Source of the DNA: Marinomonas alcarazii | GTDB taxonomy: Bacteria; Pseudomonadota; Gammaproteobacteria; Pseudomonadales; Marinomonadaceae | NCBI RefSeq assembly: GCF_003208215.1 | Contig: NZ_QKLW01000001.1 | Location: 762,234 to 826,233, forward strand | Direction: 5' to 3' | Length of the DNA: 64,000 bases | Part shown: piece by piece, positions 9,046 to 18,549 of the stretch | How positions within the stretch are numbered: position 1 is the first letter of the stretch | Layout of the letters: every line of letters begins with the position of its first letter | Notes under the pieces: model-generated | The model's input: only the letters and a program-made list of their open reading frames with translations | Databases searched by the model: none | What the model was told of the DNA's origin: nothing | Position numbers and translations under genes: made by a program

Positions 9046-10430
9046 GCGTATTACTGAAATTAACCAATGTGGCTGTTTATGTGGACGATACTTGTTTATT
9101 AGAGCCAATATCTTTGGCGTTAAAGCAAGGCGAGCCACTGACTATTCTGGGGCAAACTGGGTCTGGTAAGAGTCTATTGGCGCAGGCCATTATGGGACTA
9201 TTGCCGGATGGTTTGACGGTGTCGGGTGAGATCGAAACCTTTGGCAAAGTGATGACGCTTGAAGAACGACAAGCTTTGTGGGGGCGCGAAATGGTTATGC
9301 TGCCGCAAGAGCCTTGGCATTCACTGGACCCTTTGATGAAAGGGGTCGATCAAGTTAAAGAAGTTTATCGTTTTGTCCGTGGCAATAGCCCTGAAAAGGC
9401 ACTTGCGATGGCGGAAGAGGATCTCGCGCAAGTTGGTTTGGCTGGCAATGGCCATAAACGTCCAGACGAACTGTCGGGAGGCATGGCGCAGCGCCTTGCG
9501 ATTACGGCGGCCACGGCGGGCGGTGCTCATGTTATCTTGGCGGATGAGCCAACCAAAGGGCTTGATGTGTCTCGACGTGATGGCATTGTTCGTTTGCTGC
9601 AAACTCGCGCAAAGATGGGCTGTTTGTTGACGATCACGCACGATGTGGAGGTGGCTCGTCAATTAGGTGGCTTGCTGTTGGTGATGAAGGAAGGTCGCTT
9701 GGTAGAAAAAGGAGAGGCGGCTAGCATCCTTGATTTTCCACAAGACGCTTACACTCAAGAACTGATTGCTGCTGAGCCAAGCGCTTGGTCGGACATCACT
9801 GCGCCAATTCGACAAGCAAACGCGAAGGATCTTATTGTTGCAAACGAGCTAGTGCTAGAGCGAGGAGGACGCGTCCTATTTGATCGTTTGTCTTTTACTA
9901 TCAAGCAGGGGGAAGTGGTTGGTATCGTGGGTGATAGTGGCTGCGGTAAGTCTTCGCTTGGGGATGCTTTGCTGGGCTTACTGTCTATTTCATCTGGCAG
10001 TATTGTTCGTAGCGATAGCACCGCTAAGCCGTTCCAATGGCTGAAGCTATATCAAGATCCACCTTCAGCGTTTTCTTCCAGTGTGTCGCTCGGTCAGCTG
10101 TTGGATGATTTGGTGGCGTTGCATCGTATTGATGAAAGCCGTATTCCTCCTTTAATGGCTAAATTGAAACTACCAGCAGGGATTTTAGAACGTAATTGTT
10201 TGTCGGTATCCGGTGGTGAATTACAACGCTTTGCCATATTACGCGCCTTGTTGCTTGATCCTGTTTTTCTGTTCGCAGATGAGCCGACATCACGTCTAGA
10301 CCCGATTACGGCTAAGGAGGTAACGCAGTTATTGGTCGAGTTAGCCACTGAGGCGAATTGCGCTGTGTTGTTAGTGAGTCATGACCCTGACCTTATTCAG
10401 CGAACTTGTCATCAAGTTATTGCCTTATAA
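9042..10430 (+). CDS. Fused dual ABC ATPase of the nickel/peptide importer
   Basis: A 462-residue protein with two complete ATPase domains, replacing the separate DppD/DppF or NikD/NikE subunits. Domain 1: Walker A GQTGSGKS (37-44), signature LSGGMAQ near 144, Walker B VILADEPT near 164-171. Domain 2: Walker A GDSGCGKS (297-304), a less regular signature VSGGELQ near 389, Walker B FLFADEPT near 409-416, switch His in LLVSHD. The start was set at the ATG that overlaps the previous stop (ATGA) rather than an in-frame start 75 nt upstream. It is the last gene of the importer operon. Confidence 0.88.
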   Translation: MSVLLKLTNVAVYVDDTCLLEPISLALKQGEPLTILGQTGSGKSLLAQAIMGLLPDGLTVSGEIETFGKVMTLEERQALWGREMVMLPQEPWHSLDPLMKGVDQVKEVYRFVRGNSPEKALAMAEEDLAQVGLAGNGHKRPDELSGGMAQRLAITAATAGGAHVILADEPTKGLDVSRRDGIVRLLQTRAKMGCLLTITHDVEVARQLGGLLLVMKEGRLVEKGEAASILDFPQDAYTQELIAAEPSAWSDITAPIRQANAKDLIVANELVLERGGRVLFDRLSFTIKQGEVVGIVGDSGCGKSSLGDALLGLLSISSGSIVRSDSTAKPFQWLKLYQDPPSAFSSSVSLGQLLDDLVALHRIDESRIPPLMAKLKLPAGILERNCLSVSGGELQRFAILRALLLDPVFLFADEPTSRLDPITAKEVTQLLVELATEANCAVLLVSHDPDLIQRTCHQVIAL

Positions 10431-10614
10431 GTTAGGTTAAGGATCTGTGGTATTAGGTAAGTGTGTTCAAATGCACTTGCTTAATATCTGCAGGTTACTT
10501 CTATTTAACATTGAAACTGCTAAATACACTGGCTTAAGGGTGAGTTTAGGTTTCACTTTTGTGTTGTCTATGATCTAATTTTTCTAATTAAATGGCTTTA
10601 TTTAGGAAAATTTT

Positions 10615-10866
10615 ATGTCGTTCAAAAAAACTTTCTCTGTTGCTTTTGTTGGTGTTGCTGCAGCTGTTGCATCGACTGGCGCTTTTGCGTTTGAAGACTA
10701 TTGCACGCCCAAACTGGATATTTATTTGAGCAATGTTCAGAAGACTGTGGATTCTGAGCATGTGTCAGATCGCCAAAAAGACGTAGCTCAGAAAATCTTA
10801 GATAAAGTGAAAGCAAGCCGAAATACTACTAAGGATTGTGTTCTTATCGATAAATTACTCCCTTAA
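10615..10866 (+). CDS. Small secreted protein of unknown function
   Basis: 83 residues, not recognised. Residues 1-25 form a textbook Sec signal peptide ending in GAFA, giving a mature peptide of about 58 residues starting FEDYC. The mature part holds two cysteines (C30 and C75) that could form one disulfide, and a predicted amphipathic helical middle rich in K, D and Q. It stands alone, 184 nt after the importer operon and 107 nt before the kinase gene. A short AGGAAAA box precedes the ATG. It may be an orphan periplasmic protein. Coding status is supported by the signal peptide and ribosome-binding site, not by homology. Confidence 0.6.
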   Translation: MSFKKTFSVAFVGVAAAVASTGAFAFEDYCTPKLDIYLSNVQKTVDSEHVSDRQKDVAQKILDKVKASRNTTKDCVLIDKLLP

Positions 10867-10915
10867 CTTATGACTTCGATGCAGCAAAACTTTTATTTTC
10901 TGTTATGTTTTATAT

Positions 10916-10950
10916 AAAGCCTAGAATGATCGAATATATAGAGGCTTTTT
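10916..10950 (+). terminator. Possible weak terminator
   Basis: AAAGCCT (10916-10922) pairs with AGGCTTT (10942-10948) across a 19-nt loop and is followed by T residues. The loop is long, so the fold is less certain. It would separate the small secreted protein from the kinase gene. Confidence 0.35.
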
Positions 10951-10973
10951 GGTTTGTATTTAGGGGGAAATAA

Positions 10974-13900
10974 ATGGATCCATTGCAAGCTTCTCTGAAA
11001 GTCGCTCGGTCTCTATTGGGGATGTCTTGTTCTGGTTTGCTGTTTGAAGATGGCCGTGTTGTTATTTCAGGTGACGGACACGGTGTCGATTTTACTGATA
11101 CCTCATTTCACAGCCAAGAGTTAAATTCTTCTCGGCAACTCCACATACAGCAGCGTGCTGCCACGTCGCCTTTTTTGTCTCGTTACTTTCAGGTGTCCAG
11201 TTACCTTTCTGAATTTATCCCGCTTTACAGGGCGCGTTTGTTTTTTTTAGACGTGGTCCCGTGTTCGACAGACATATCTGAAGTGAATGCGCATATTGAT
11301 GATTTAGTGGATGTCATTTCTGGGTTATTGGCGTCAGATCTTAGTCAATCATCAAGTGAATCTCCTGAGTTCATGAAAGACGAAGCGCTGTTAAGTTTAA
11401 GCAATAATGTGCCAGTTTATCTGGCCTTGCTCGATTGCGAATTACGCTATCAGTTCGTTAATGAAGCTTACGCCCAGCGTTTCAACTCGTCGCGTGATGC
11501 TTGTTTAGGGAAATATGTAAAAGACTTGGTTCCTGCTGAGGTTTACACGAAGATTGAACCTAAATTGAGAGAGGCGCTGCAAGGTTCAACCGTAGAATTT
11601 CATTATGAAGTTGACTATTCGAAGTGTGGTGGTGAGGTTAGATTTAATAAGTCGTCATATATTCCTCGAATAGAGCAAGGGCAAGTGGTTGGAATTTATG
11701 TGTGTGTGCAAGATGTTACCCGTCAAAGGCGAACTCTTAAAACACTACACCATTTGCATGAGGTTGCTACTAATGCAGAGCTATCATTGGATGATAAGTT
11801 ACAAGAAATCCTCGAAATTGGTACTGAGCAATTTGCCCTCCCAATTGGTTTGATTAGCTCTATCACAGGAGACGTCTATGAGGTGAAATATTGTCAGACG
11901 CCAAATGGCGAGGTGCTTCAAGGAGAGCGGTTTGATTTAGCTGACACTTATTGTGTGCATGCGTTAGGCAGTAATGTACCAACCTCTTATTTCCATACGG
12001 CAATAAGTGACATCAAAGAGCATCCTTGTTATGTGATTTTTGGTTTAGAAGCTTATATCGGCATGGTTGTGCGTGTCGGTGGTAAGTGTTGGGGAGTATT
12101 AAGCTTTTCGAGTCCGGATCCCAAAAAATATCCATTCAGCGAAGATGATAATGAAGTCATGAAATTGTTGGCTCAATGGATTGGGAACGAAATGACGTTG
12201 GAACAGGATAGGGCCATACAGGCTCAGTACGAGAGAGAACTGCGAGAGCAAAAAATATTCTTTGAGACCCTTTTTGTGAACGCACCAGAAGCCATCGTTA
12301 TGGTTGGGGCTGATCGAACAATTAAAATGATTAACCCGGCTTTCACAGAACTCTTTGGTTATGAGCTTAATGAGGTGAAAGGAGAAAGCACTCGGATGCT
12401 TTATGCTGAAGAGCGTGATTTTTTAAATCAAGGCAAAGCGTATTCTAAAGACGTTGAAGATGTTTTAAACCGTTACCGCGTTAGCTATAAACACAAGCGG
12501 GGTAAGATTTTTCATGCTGAAACAATTGGCAACATGATCAAGAACCTTGATGGTAGCCTTGGTGGGTATATTGCACATGTGCGTGACGTAACAGAACGAT
12601 TAGAGGTTGAAAGGCAAATGATCAACACTAACCTTCGCCTCTCTGTTGCGGCGGACGCGGCTGGTATTGGTGTTTGGGAATTTGATCTGCAGAGTAACAA
12701 ATTACATTGGGATGAATGGATGTATCGTTTATACGGTACGTCAAAGTCGGCTGATGTGACACCTTTGGATGTTTGGGACGAGTGTGTGATCCCAGAAGAT
12801 AAGGTCAGGCTAAGTGAGGTTTTTAGTAACTTAGATCGAAACGGTCATTTTACGGCACAAGAGTCCGATTATATTTCAAAGACTTTAGATTTTGATTTCA
12901 AAATTATCAGAAAGGATGGTCAAACCCGATACCTTAAGTCTAACGCGATTCTTGTGTTAGACAAGCAAGGTCATGCGTCTCATCTTGTTGGTGTGAATAT
13001 GGATATCACTTCACGTAAAGAAACGGAAGTGCTGCTGCGGGATGCAAGTAAGCAAGCTGTTGCGGCAAGTAAGGCGAAAAGTGATTTTCTTGCCACAATG
13101 AGCCATGAAATCAGAACGCCACTAAATGGCGTATTAGGTATGGCCGAGTTGTTGTCTGGTACAGCTCTGAATCCTGAGCAAACCGAGCAATTGAAAGTGT
13201 TGCGCGAATCAGGCGAGGGGTTATTAACGCTAATTAATGATTTGTTGGATTTCTCTAAGATAGAAGCGGGCCATTTGTCGATTGAGCGAGTGGACTTTAA
13301 TCTAGAGAAAAGCATTTACGATGTTGTTCGCATGCTGGTGGTCAAAGCCGAAGAGAAGGGCATTGATTTGCTTGTCGAGTTTGATGAAAGCTGTCCTAGA
13401 TTTTTAGTAGGCGATGTATTTCGTATTAAGCAGATCCTTATTAACCTGATTAGTAACGCCATTAAGTTTACCAGTGTTGGTCATGTGCTGGTGACGGTTA
13501 AAGGCACGGTAGATAAAAAAGGCATCGCAGCCCTGACAATGAGTGTGTCCGATACAGGTGTTGGTATTGATAAAAATGTTCAGCCGTTATTGTTTAATGC
13601 TTTCGTGCAGGCAGATAGTTCGACTACGCGTAAATTTGGTGGCACAGGACTTGGATTGGCTATTACAAAGCAGCTGATCGATTTAATGAATGGCAGTATA
13701 GCTTTGGTCAGTGAACCAGATGTTGGTTCTACTTTTACTGTGACTGTGTCTTTGCCTGAAAGCCATGCTATTTCTCATATTGAGGCCATTATCAATGAAG
13801 ACTTATTGATTGGTAAGAAAACATTAATTGTCGATGACAATGAGACGAATTTAACCATTTTGAAAAATCAGCTCCGCTCTTGTGATATTTACGCGGATGC

Positions 13901-15074
13901 TGAGAGTAAAACGGAAAAAGCCCTGCATAGAGTGATCCAAGCCTTAGACGACGGGGTACCGTATCAGATAGTGGTAACGGATTATATGATGCCCGATATA
14001 GACGGTTTGATGCTTACTCGACGTATTCGAGAAGTCACCGGATCCAATCATCAGCCGATTATTTTAATGACTACGTCGGCAGGACTGCTTACCAGTGAGG
14101 TGCTTTCCGATGCGGGTGTTAATATCAATGTCGCGAAACCCATGACAGGCGTGATGCTGAAAAAGAGCCTTATTGCGGCTTTGTCTACGCACTTTATTGG
14201 GCGTCAATACTCGTATTTAGATGCAAAAGAGCATTCTGCTGAAGATGAATCAACGGTCATAGATCAAGTTGAACATCAAAAGCGCGGACTGATCTTAGTT
14301 GTGGAGGATATGAAGGCGAATATGGCTGTTGCGAAAGGCATATTGGAGCGCATTGGGTTTGATGTTGTTGGTGCTGAGAATGGTGCGGTTGGTATTGAAA
14401 TGTGGGAAGCGCATTATCCAGATCTGATTTTTATGGATCTGCATATGCCAGTTATGGATGGGCTTACTTCTATGCGGCATATTAGGCAGGCTGAAAAAAG
14501 TGCGGGCCGTACACGCGTTCCTATTCTGGCGTTGACTGCGGATATCATGCCCGAGACTTTGTCCGAGGTGTTTCGATCAGGCGGAAATGGTTTGCTACCT
14601 AAGCCATTCAAACAAAAAGAGTTTATTAGTATGTTAGATAAATGGTTGCCAGCGAATCAATCACAGCACGCAGATGAGGAACCGCCTGTGCTGTCTGCTG
14701 GTTCCGCTTTTACCGTGCAATCTGATGTCATTATTAATGAAGTCGCTCTAGGCGAATTGAAAATGATATTGGGGGACGATTTTGTATTATTGGTAGAGGC
14801 ATTTTACGCTGATGCAGACAGTATCCTTGGCTCGTTTGAGGAAATACTTAAACAAGATGGTGATATCGATTGTGAGCACATTTCTCGGCTTGCACATAGC
14901 TTGAAATCCATTAGCCAAAATGTCGGGGCCATGACGATGTCTTCTATGGCGGCGCAACTTGAAAAAGAAGGTCGTGAGGGTGAAATACCTGAGCTGCATA
15001 CGAAGTTGCAAGAGTTGTTGGCGATGTACCACGAAGTGAAAAATAAACTGCAGGATATACTGTCATGCCAATGA
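10974..15074 (+). CDS. Multi-sensor hybrid histidine kinase (PAS-GAF-PAS-PAS-HK-REC-REC-HPt)
   Basis: A 1366-residue phosphorelay kinase. Approximate order: a short N-terminal region, PAS (about 140-250), GAF (265-410), PAS (425-545), PAS with PAC (555-685), HisKA with phospho-acceptor H711 in MSHEIRTPLN, and HATPase (N box near 827, G boxes DTGVGI and GGTGLGLAI). Then come receiver 1 with D1003 (TDYMMPD), receiver 2 with D1155 (FMDLHMP), and HPt with H1308 (LAHSLKS). No transmembrane segment is evident, so it appears cytosolic, consistent with PAS and GAF sensing of internal signals. The AGGGGG box fixes the start. Its 3' end overlaps the GGDEF regulator by 10 nt. Confidence 0.92.
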   Translation: MDPLQASLKVARSLLGMSCSGLLFEDGRVVISGDGHGVDFTDTSFHSQELNSSRQLHIQQRAATSPFLSRYFQVSSYLSEFIPLYRARLFFLDVVPCSTDISEVNAHIDDLVDVISGLLASDLSQSSSESPEFMKDEALLSLSNNVPVYLALLDCELRYQFVNEAYAQRFNSSRDACLGKYVKDLVPAEVYTKIEPKLREALQGSTVEFHYEVDYSKCGGEVRFNKSSYIPRIEQGQVVGIYVCVQDVTRQRRTLKTLHHLHEVATNAELSLDDKLQEILEIGTEQFALPIGLISSITGDVYEVKYCQTPNGEVLQGERFDLADTYCVHALGSNVPTSYFHTAISDIKEHPCYVIFGLEAYIGMVVRVGGKCWGVLSFSSPDPKKYPFSEDDNEVMKLLAQWIGNEMTLEQDRAIQAQYERELREQKIFFETLFVNAPEAIVMVGADRTIKMINPAFTELFGYELNEVKGESTRMLYAEERDFLNQGKAYSKDVEDVLNRYRVSYKHKRGKIFHAETIGNMIKNLDGSLGGYIAHVRDVTERLEVERQMINTNLRLSVAADAAGIGVWEFDLQSNKLHWDEWMYRLYGTSKSADVTPLDVWDECVIPEDKVRLSEVFSNLDRNGHFTAQESDYISKTLDFDFKIIRKDGQTRYLKSNAILVLDKQGHASHLVGVNMDITSRKETEVLLRDASKQAVAASKAKSDFLATMSHEIRTPLNGVLGMAELLSGTALNPEQTEQLKVLRESGEGLLTLINDLLDFSKIEAGHLSIERVDFNLEKSIYDVVRMLVVKAEEKGIDLLVEFDESCPRFLVGDVFRIKQILINLISNAIKFTSVGHVLVTVKGTVDKKGIAALTMSVSDTGVGIDKNVQPLLFNAFVQADSSTTRKFGGTGLGLAITKQLIDLMNGSIALVSEPDVGSTFTVTVSLPESHAISHIEAIINEDLLIGKKTLIVDDNETNLTILKNQLRSCDIYADAESKTEKALHRVIQALDDGVPYQIVVTDYMMPDIDGLMLTRRIREVTGSNHQPIILMTTSAGLLTSEVLSDAGVNINVAKPMTGVMLKKSLIAALSTHFIGRQYSYLDAKEHSAEDESTVIDQVEHQKRGLILVVEDMKANMAVAKGILERIGFDVVGAENGAVGIEMWEAHYPDLIFMDLHMPVMDGLTSMRHIRQAEKSAGRTRVPILALTADIMPETLSEVFRSGGNGLLPKPFKQKEFISMLDKWLPANQSQHADEEPPVLSAGSAFTVQSDVIINEVALGELKMILGDDFVLLVEAFYADADSILGSFEEILKQDGDIDCEHISRLAHSLKSISQNVGAMTMSSMAAQLEKEGREGEIPELHTKLQELLAMYHEVKNKLQDILSCQ

Positions 15075-15991
15075 AAGTATTAATAGTTGATGACACAAAT
15101 ACAGATCGCTTGTTGCTTAAGTTGCATCTAGCGAAACTTGGCTACCGAACGATAGAGGCCAGCAACGGTAAAGAGGCTATAGAGCAATTTACGGCACATT
15201 CAGATGATTTGGATTTGATCTTAATGGATGTGCAAATGCCTTATTTAAACGGTTTTGATGCAGTGCGTTCTATTCGTGAAATACAAGAGCAGCAAAAACA
15301 GGAATGGCTTCCTGTCATTTTTTTAAGTGCCAGTGCGGAAGACGATGATGTAGAAGATGGTATCTTAGCGGGTGGCGATGACTATCTAATTAAGCCCATT
15401 AGCCAGAAAATATTATCCGCTAAAATGTTGGCCATGCAACGTATTGCAGATATGAGACGGCGTTTGGTTGAGTCCAATCTAGTTCTTGAAGAATTGGCCT
15501 CTACCGATCATTTAACAGGGGTTGCAAACCGTCGTGCCTTTGAGGTCATGTTAGAGCGAGAAATGTCCTTTACACGTCGATATGGTATGCCTATGGCGTG
15601 TGCGATATTTGACCTTGATAAATTTAAAACAATCAATGATACCTATGGTCATGATGCAGGAGATGCTGTGCTTGTGGAAGTTGTGCGACGCATCAATAAA
15701 AATCTAAGGGATGGCGATGTCATTGGCCGCTTAGGTGGGGAAGAATTTGGTATGATCTTGCCTAAAATGCATGAGGAAGAGATGTTATCGGCCTTTGATC
15801 GTTACCGTACAATCGTTGCAGAGCATCCTGTAGTGCACGAAGGTGTTGAGATTCCGGTTACGGCTAGTATCGGTGTGGCGCAATACACTGGGGATAATGG
15901 TGATAAGCTGACGTTGCTAAAGCGTGCTGACGAATGTTTGTACGAAGCAAAAGAGACTGGTCGCAATAAGGTTGTCTATCATTCAGAATAG
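15065..15991 (+). CDS. Response regulator with GGDEF diguanylate cyclase output
   Basis: 308 residues: a receiver domain (about 3-125) with phospho-acceptor D55 (LMDVQMP) and conserved K110, then a GGDEF domain from about 145. The active-site loop is GGEEF (224-228), a competent variant. A product-inhibition I-site RxxD (R215-D218) sits exactly five residues before it. It should make cyclic di-GMP when phosphorylated. The gene starts inside the kinase's last codons (10-nt overlap), so the HPt H1308 of that kinase is the natural phosphodonor; this pairing is inference. Confidence 0.92.
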   Translation: MPMKVLIVDDTNTDRLLLKLHLAKLGYRTIEASNGKEAIEQFTAHSDDLDLILMDVQMPYLNGFDAVRSIREIQEQQKQEWLPVIFLSASAEDDDVEDGILAGGDDYLIKPISQKILSAKMLAMQRIADMRRRLVESNLVLEELASTDHLTGVANRRAFEVMLEREMSFTRRYGMPMACAIFDLDKFKTINDTYGHDAGDAVLVEVVRRINKNLRDGDVIGRLGGEEFGMILPKMHEEEMLSAFDRYRTIVAEHPVVHEGVEIPVTASIGVAQYTGDNGDKLTLLKRADECLYEAKETGRNKVVYHSE

Positions 15992-16023
15992 AGCGACTGA
16001 TGGGTTTGTTATCGTGTAAATAT

Positions 16024-16057
16024 AAAAAAAGCTGACAATAAAATTGTCAGCTTTTTT
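16024..16057. terminator. Bidirectional terminator between GGDEF regulator and leuA
   Basis: A 9-bp perfect stem GCTGACAAT/ATTGTCAGC with a 3-nt loop, flanked by seven A on the left and six T on the right. It can terminate transcription from both convergent genes. Confidence 0.92.
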
Positions 16058-16079
16058 GTTTTTACTTCTAGCTCAAAAA

Positions 16080-17753
16080 TTAAGCAACGGCAGAATCTTT
16101 GTTTTCAGTGATTTTTTGGTTCACGGTTGCCAATAATGCCTGGATGGATGCGGACACGATATCATTGTCGATGGCAACACCGTTGAAACGGTCGCCGTCT
16201 ATATTTGCTTGAACATAGGCGATAGCTTGTGAATCACTGCCTACTGTCAACGCATGCTCCTGGTACTGGATAATATCCACTCGCATATTGAAGTGTTTGC
16301 CTAGCGCTTCGCTGAAGGCAGACAACGCACCATTACCATCGCCAGTAATCTTGATTGAGCTATTATTGCCTACCAATTCTGCATGAACGGTATCAACCTC
16401 ATCTTTTGCAAGATCGTATTTGCCCAATTTGTATGGTGTCGTTCCGGTCATGAAGCTGTTTTCGAACAAGTCTTTCATGGATTGCGCGTTCACCACACCG
16501 CCGTCTTTTTCAGCAAACTGCTGAACAATTGGGCTGAATTCTACTTGCAACCAGCGAGGCAAAGCTAAGCCGTATTCTTGTTCAAGAGTATAAGCAACAC
16601 CGCCTTTACCTGATTGGCTGTTCACACGAATAACTTCTTGGTAGCTACGACCTACATCGCGAGGATCGATTGGCAAGTATGCCACGTCCCACGGTTTGTC
16701 GTCTGTCTGATTCGCCAAACATTTCTTAATGGCATCTTGATGAGAGCCAGAGAAAGCGGTGAACACCAATTCGCCTGCGTATGGGTGACGCGGGTGAACT
16801 TGTAGCAAGGTGCAAGCTTGAACCACACTTATGATGCGGTCCATATCGCCTAACGCCAACTCTGGATCAATACCTTGGCTGTAAATGTTCATCGCCATAG
16901 TAACGATGTCCATGTTGCCTGTGCGCTCGCCGTTACCTAGCAATGTGCCTTCAATACGGTCTGCACCAGCCATTACGCCTAATTCTGCTGCCGCTACGCC
17001 ACAACCACGGTCGTTGTGTGTGTGCAAGCTGACAATCATGCTGTCGCGCTTCTTAACATTACGGCAGAAATATTCAATTTGGTCTGCGTAGCGGTTAGGA
17101 GTGGATACTTCTACCGTAGCAGGCAAGTTAATAATAATTTTGTTGTCTGGTGTTGGTTGCCAAACTTCAGCAACCGCATCTACGACTTCTACTGCGTAGT
17201 CGATTTCTGTGCCAGTGAAGCTTTCAGGAGAGTATTGGAATACCCACTCTGTTTCTGGGTGCTTAGCGGCATGTTCTTTTACGCATTTTGCGCCATTAAC
17301 CGCGATCTGTTTAACGCCTTCCATATCCATGCGGAATACTTGCTCGCGCTGTGTTGTAGACGTTGAGTTGTAAACATGGACAATGGCTTTTTTCGCGCCT
17401 TTTAGAGATTCGTAAGTACGCTCAATCAATTCTGGACGTGCTTGAGTCAATACTTGGATGTAGACATCGTCTGGCACTTGGTCTTCTTCGATCAACCAGC
17501 GGACAAAGTCAAAATCCAATTGAGAGGCGGCAGGAAAACCTACTTCGATCTCTTTAAAGCCAACATCTACTAGTAGGGCAAAAAATTGTTTCTTTTGTTC
17601 CACAGTCATTGGTTCAACCAAGGCTTGGTTGCCATCACGCAGGTCAACACTAGACCAAATAGGGGCTTTAGTGATTTCTTTATCAGGCCAAGTACGGTTT
17701 GTAATAGCGACTGGCTTGAATGGCGTGTACTTTGTATGGTCAAAAGACGACAT
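16080..17753 (-). CDS. leuA: 2-isopropylmalate synthase
   Basis: Condenses 2-ketoisovalerate with acetyl-CoA, the first committed step of leucine synthesis. The 557-residue length fits the long LeuA form found in pseudomonads and relatives. Landmarks: catalytic RDGNQAL near residue 40, metal site SLHTHNDRGCG, the GNGERTGN loop, and a C-terminal leucine-sensing dimer domain (about 430-557) giving feedback inhibition. leuBCD are not adjacent. On the minus strand an AAGGACAAG box precedes the ATG. The leader contains two hairpins and a promoter-proximal dyad described separately. A divergent Lrp-family gene shares the upstream region. Confidence 0.95.
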   Translation of the reverse strand: MSSFDHTKYTPFKPVAITNRTWPDKEITKAPIWSSVDLRDGNQALVEPMTVEQKKQFFALLVDVGFKEIEVGFPAASQLDFDFVRWLIEEDQVPDDVYIQVLTQARPELIERTYESLKGAKKAIVHVYNSTSTTQREQVFRMDMEGVKQIAVNGAKCVKEHAAKHPETEWVFQYSPESFTGTEIDYAVEVVDAVAEVWQPTPDNKIIINLPATVEVSTPNRYADQIEYFCRNVKKRDSMIVSLHTHNDRGCGVAAAELGVMAGADRIEGTLLGNGERTGNMDIVTMAMNIYSQGIDPELALGDMDRIISVVQACTLLQVHPRHPYAGELVFTAFSGSHQDAIKKCLANQTDDKPWDVAYLPIDPRDVGRSYQEVIRVNSQSGKGGVAYTLEQEYGLALPRWLQVEFSPIVQQFAEKDGGVVNAQSMKDLFENSFMTGTTPYKLGKYDLAKDEVDTVHAELVGNNSSIKITGDGNGALSAFSEALGKHFNMRVDIIQYQEHALTVGSDSQAIAYVQANIDGDRFNGVAIDNDIVSASIQALLATVNQKITENKDSAVA

Positions 17754-17771
17754 GATCTTGTCCTTATTAAT

Positions 17772-17870
17772 AGGAGGTCGATAAACCTCGTTGTTATTTG
17801 TGCGTCTTGAGTAGACGCTTTCTTTTGCTAGCGTTCTTTATTTCTTCAGTTTGTATAGTGTAAACAAAAA
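17772..17870 (-). promoter_or_regulatory. leuA leader: two hairpins and an operator-like dyad
   Basis: Between leuA and the divergent Lrp-family gene. On the leuA transcript, one hairpin is GCGTCT/AGACGC (17803-17819). A second is GAGGT/ACCTC (17773-17788), close to the ribosome-binding site. Further upstream, TTGTATA-GTG-TAAACAA (17851-17867) is a 17-bp pseudo-palindrome with 6 of 7 arm positions matching. It overlaps the likely leuA -10 (TATACA on the minus strand). No leucine-rich leader peptide was found, so classic attenuation is not supported; operator control is more likely. Confidence 0.4.
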
Positions 17871-17966
17871 AGATGAGTAAAAGATTGCGTTTTTTATAGA
17901 ATTTTCAATTCAAATGGCATTATATTGCGTAATGAAGAAAAAAATTAGCAATTTGGAGCTGTGATT

Positions 17967-18440
17967 ATGGGTTTTGATAAAATCGACTTGAGTATATTGC
18001 GAGAGTTACAGCAAGATTCTAGCTTAACCAACCAAGAGTTAGCCGATCGGGTTGGTTTGTCTGCCTCACCTTGCTTACGAAGAGTTAAAGCGCTGGAAGA
18101 CATTGGGGTGATAGATCGTAAGGTGACCATTTTAAAAAAGTCGAGTTTGGGGTTGAAGTTGACCGCTTTTTTGCAAATAAGTATGGATCGACATACACCG
18201 GATCGATTTAGTGTGTTCGAAGAGCAGGTGGATGTTTTTCCAGAAGTACGCAACTGTAACTTGGTGACTGGGCAGAATTGCGATTACTTATTGGAAGTCG
18301 TGGTAGAGGATATGGAAAAGTATCATGATTTTTTATTAGGAAAGTTAACACGCATTCCTGGCGTGACTGGTGTACAGTCTAGTTTTTTGTTGCGTAGTGT
18401 AAAAGAGAGTACCGCTTTGCCTTTGGATCACCTGATTTAA
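17967..18440 (+). CDS. Lrp/AsnC-family transcriptional regulator
   Basis: 157 residues. The N-terminal helix-turn-helix (KIDLSILRELQQDSSLTNQE..., then VGLSASPCLRRVKALE) is typical of Lrp/AsnC. It is followed by the RAM ligand-binding and oligomerisation domain (about 70-150). The ATG at 17967 has a GGAG box 9 nt upstream; an in-frame GTG at 17961 sits too close to that box. It is divergent from leuA and probably controls itself and perhaps leuA, in response to an amino acid. The specific member (Lrp, AsnC, BkdR-like) cannot be told from sequence alone. Confidence 0.88.
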   Translation: MGFDKIDLSILRELQQDSSLTNQELADRVGLSASPCLRRVKALEDIGVIDRKVTILKKSSLGLKLTAFLQISMDRHTPDRFSVFEEQVDVFPEVRNCNLVTGQNCDYLLEVVVEDMEKYHDFLLGKLTRIPGVTGVQSSFLLRSVKESTALPLDHLI

Positions 18441-18549
18441 AAGGTTATTTCCTTATTTGGCATTGATATTTTTGCTTTCGACCAAATTAATGGGCGTTAT
18501 ACTTGTACAATGTGCATAAAGTAAAAAAATCCCTAGTAGAGAAGATGTG

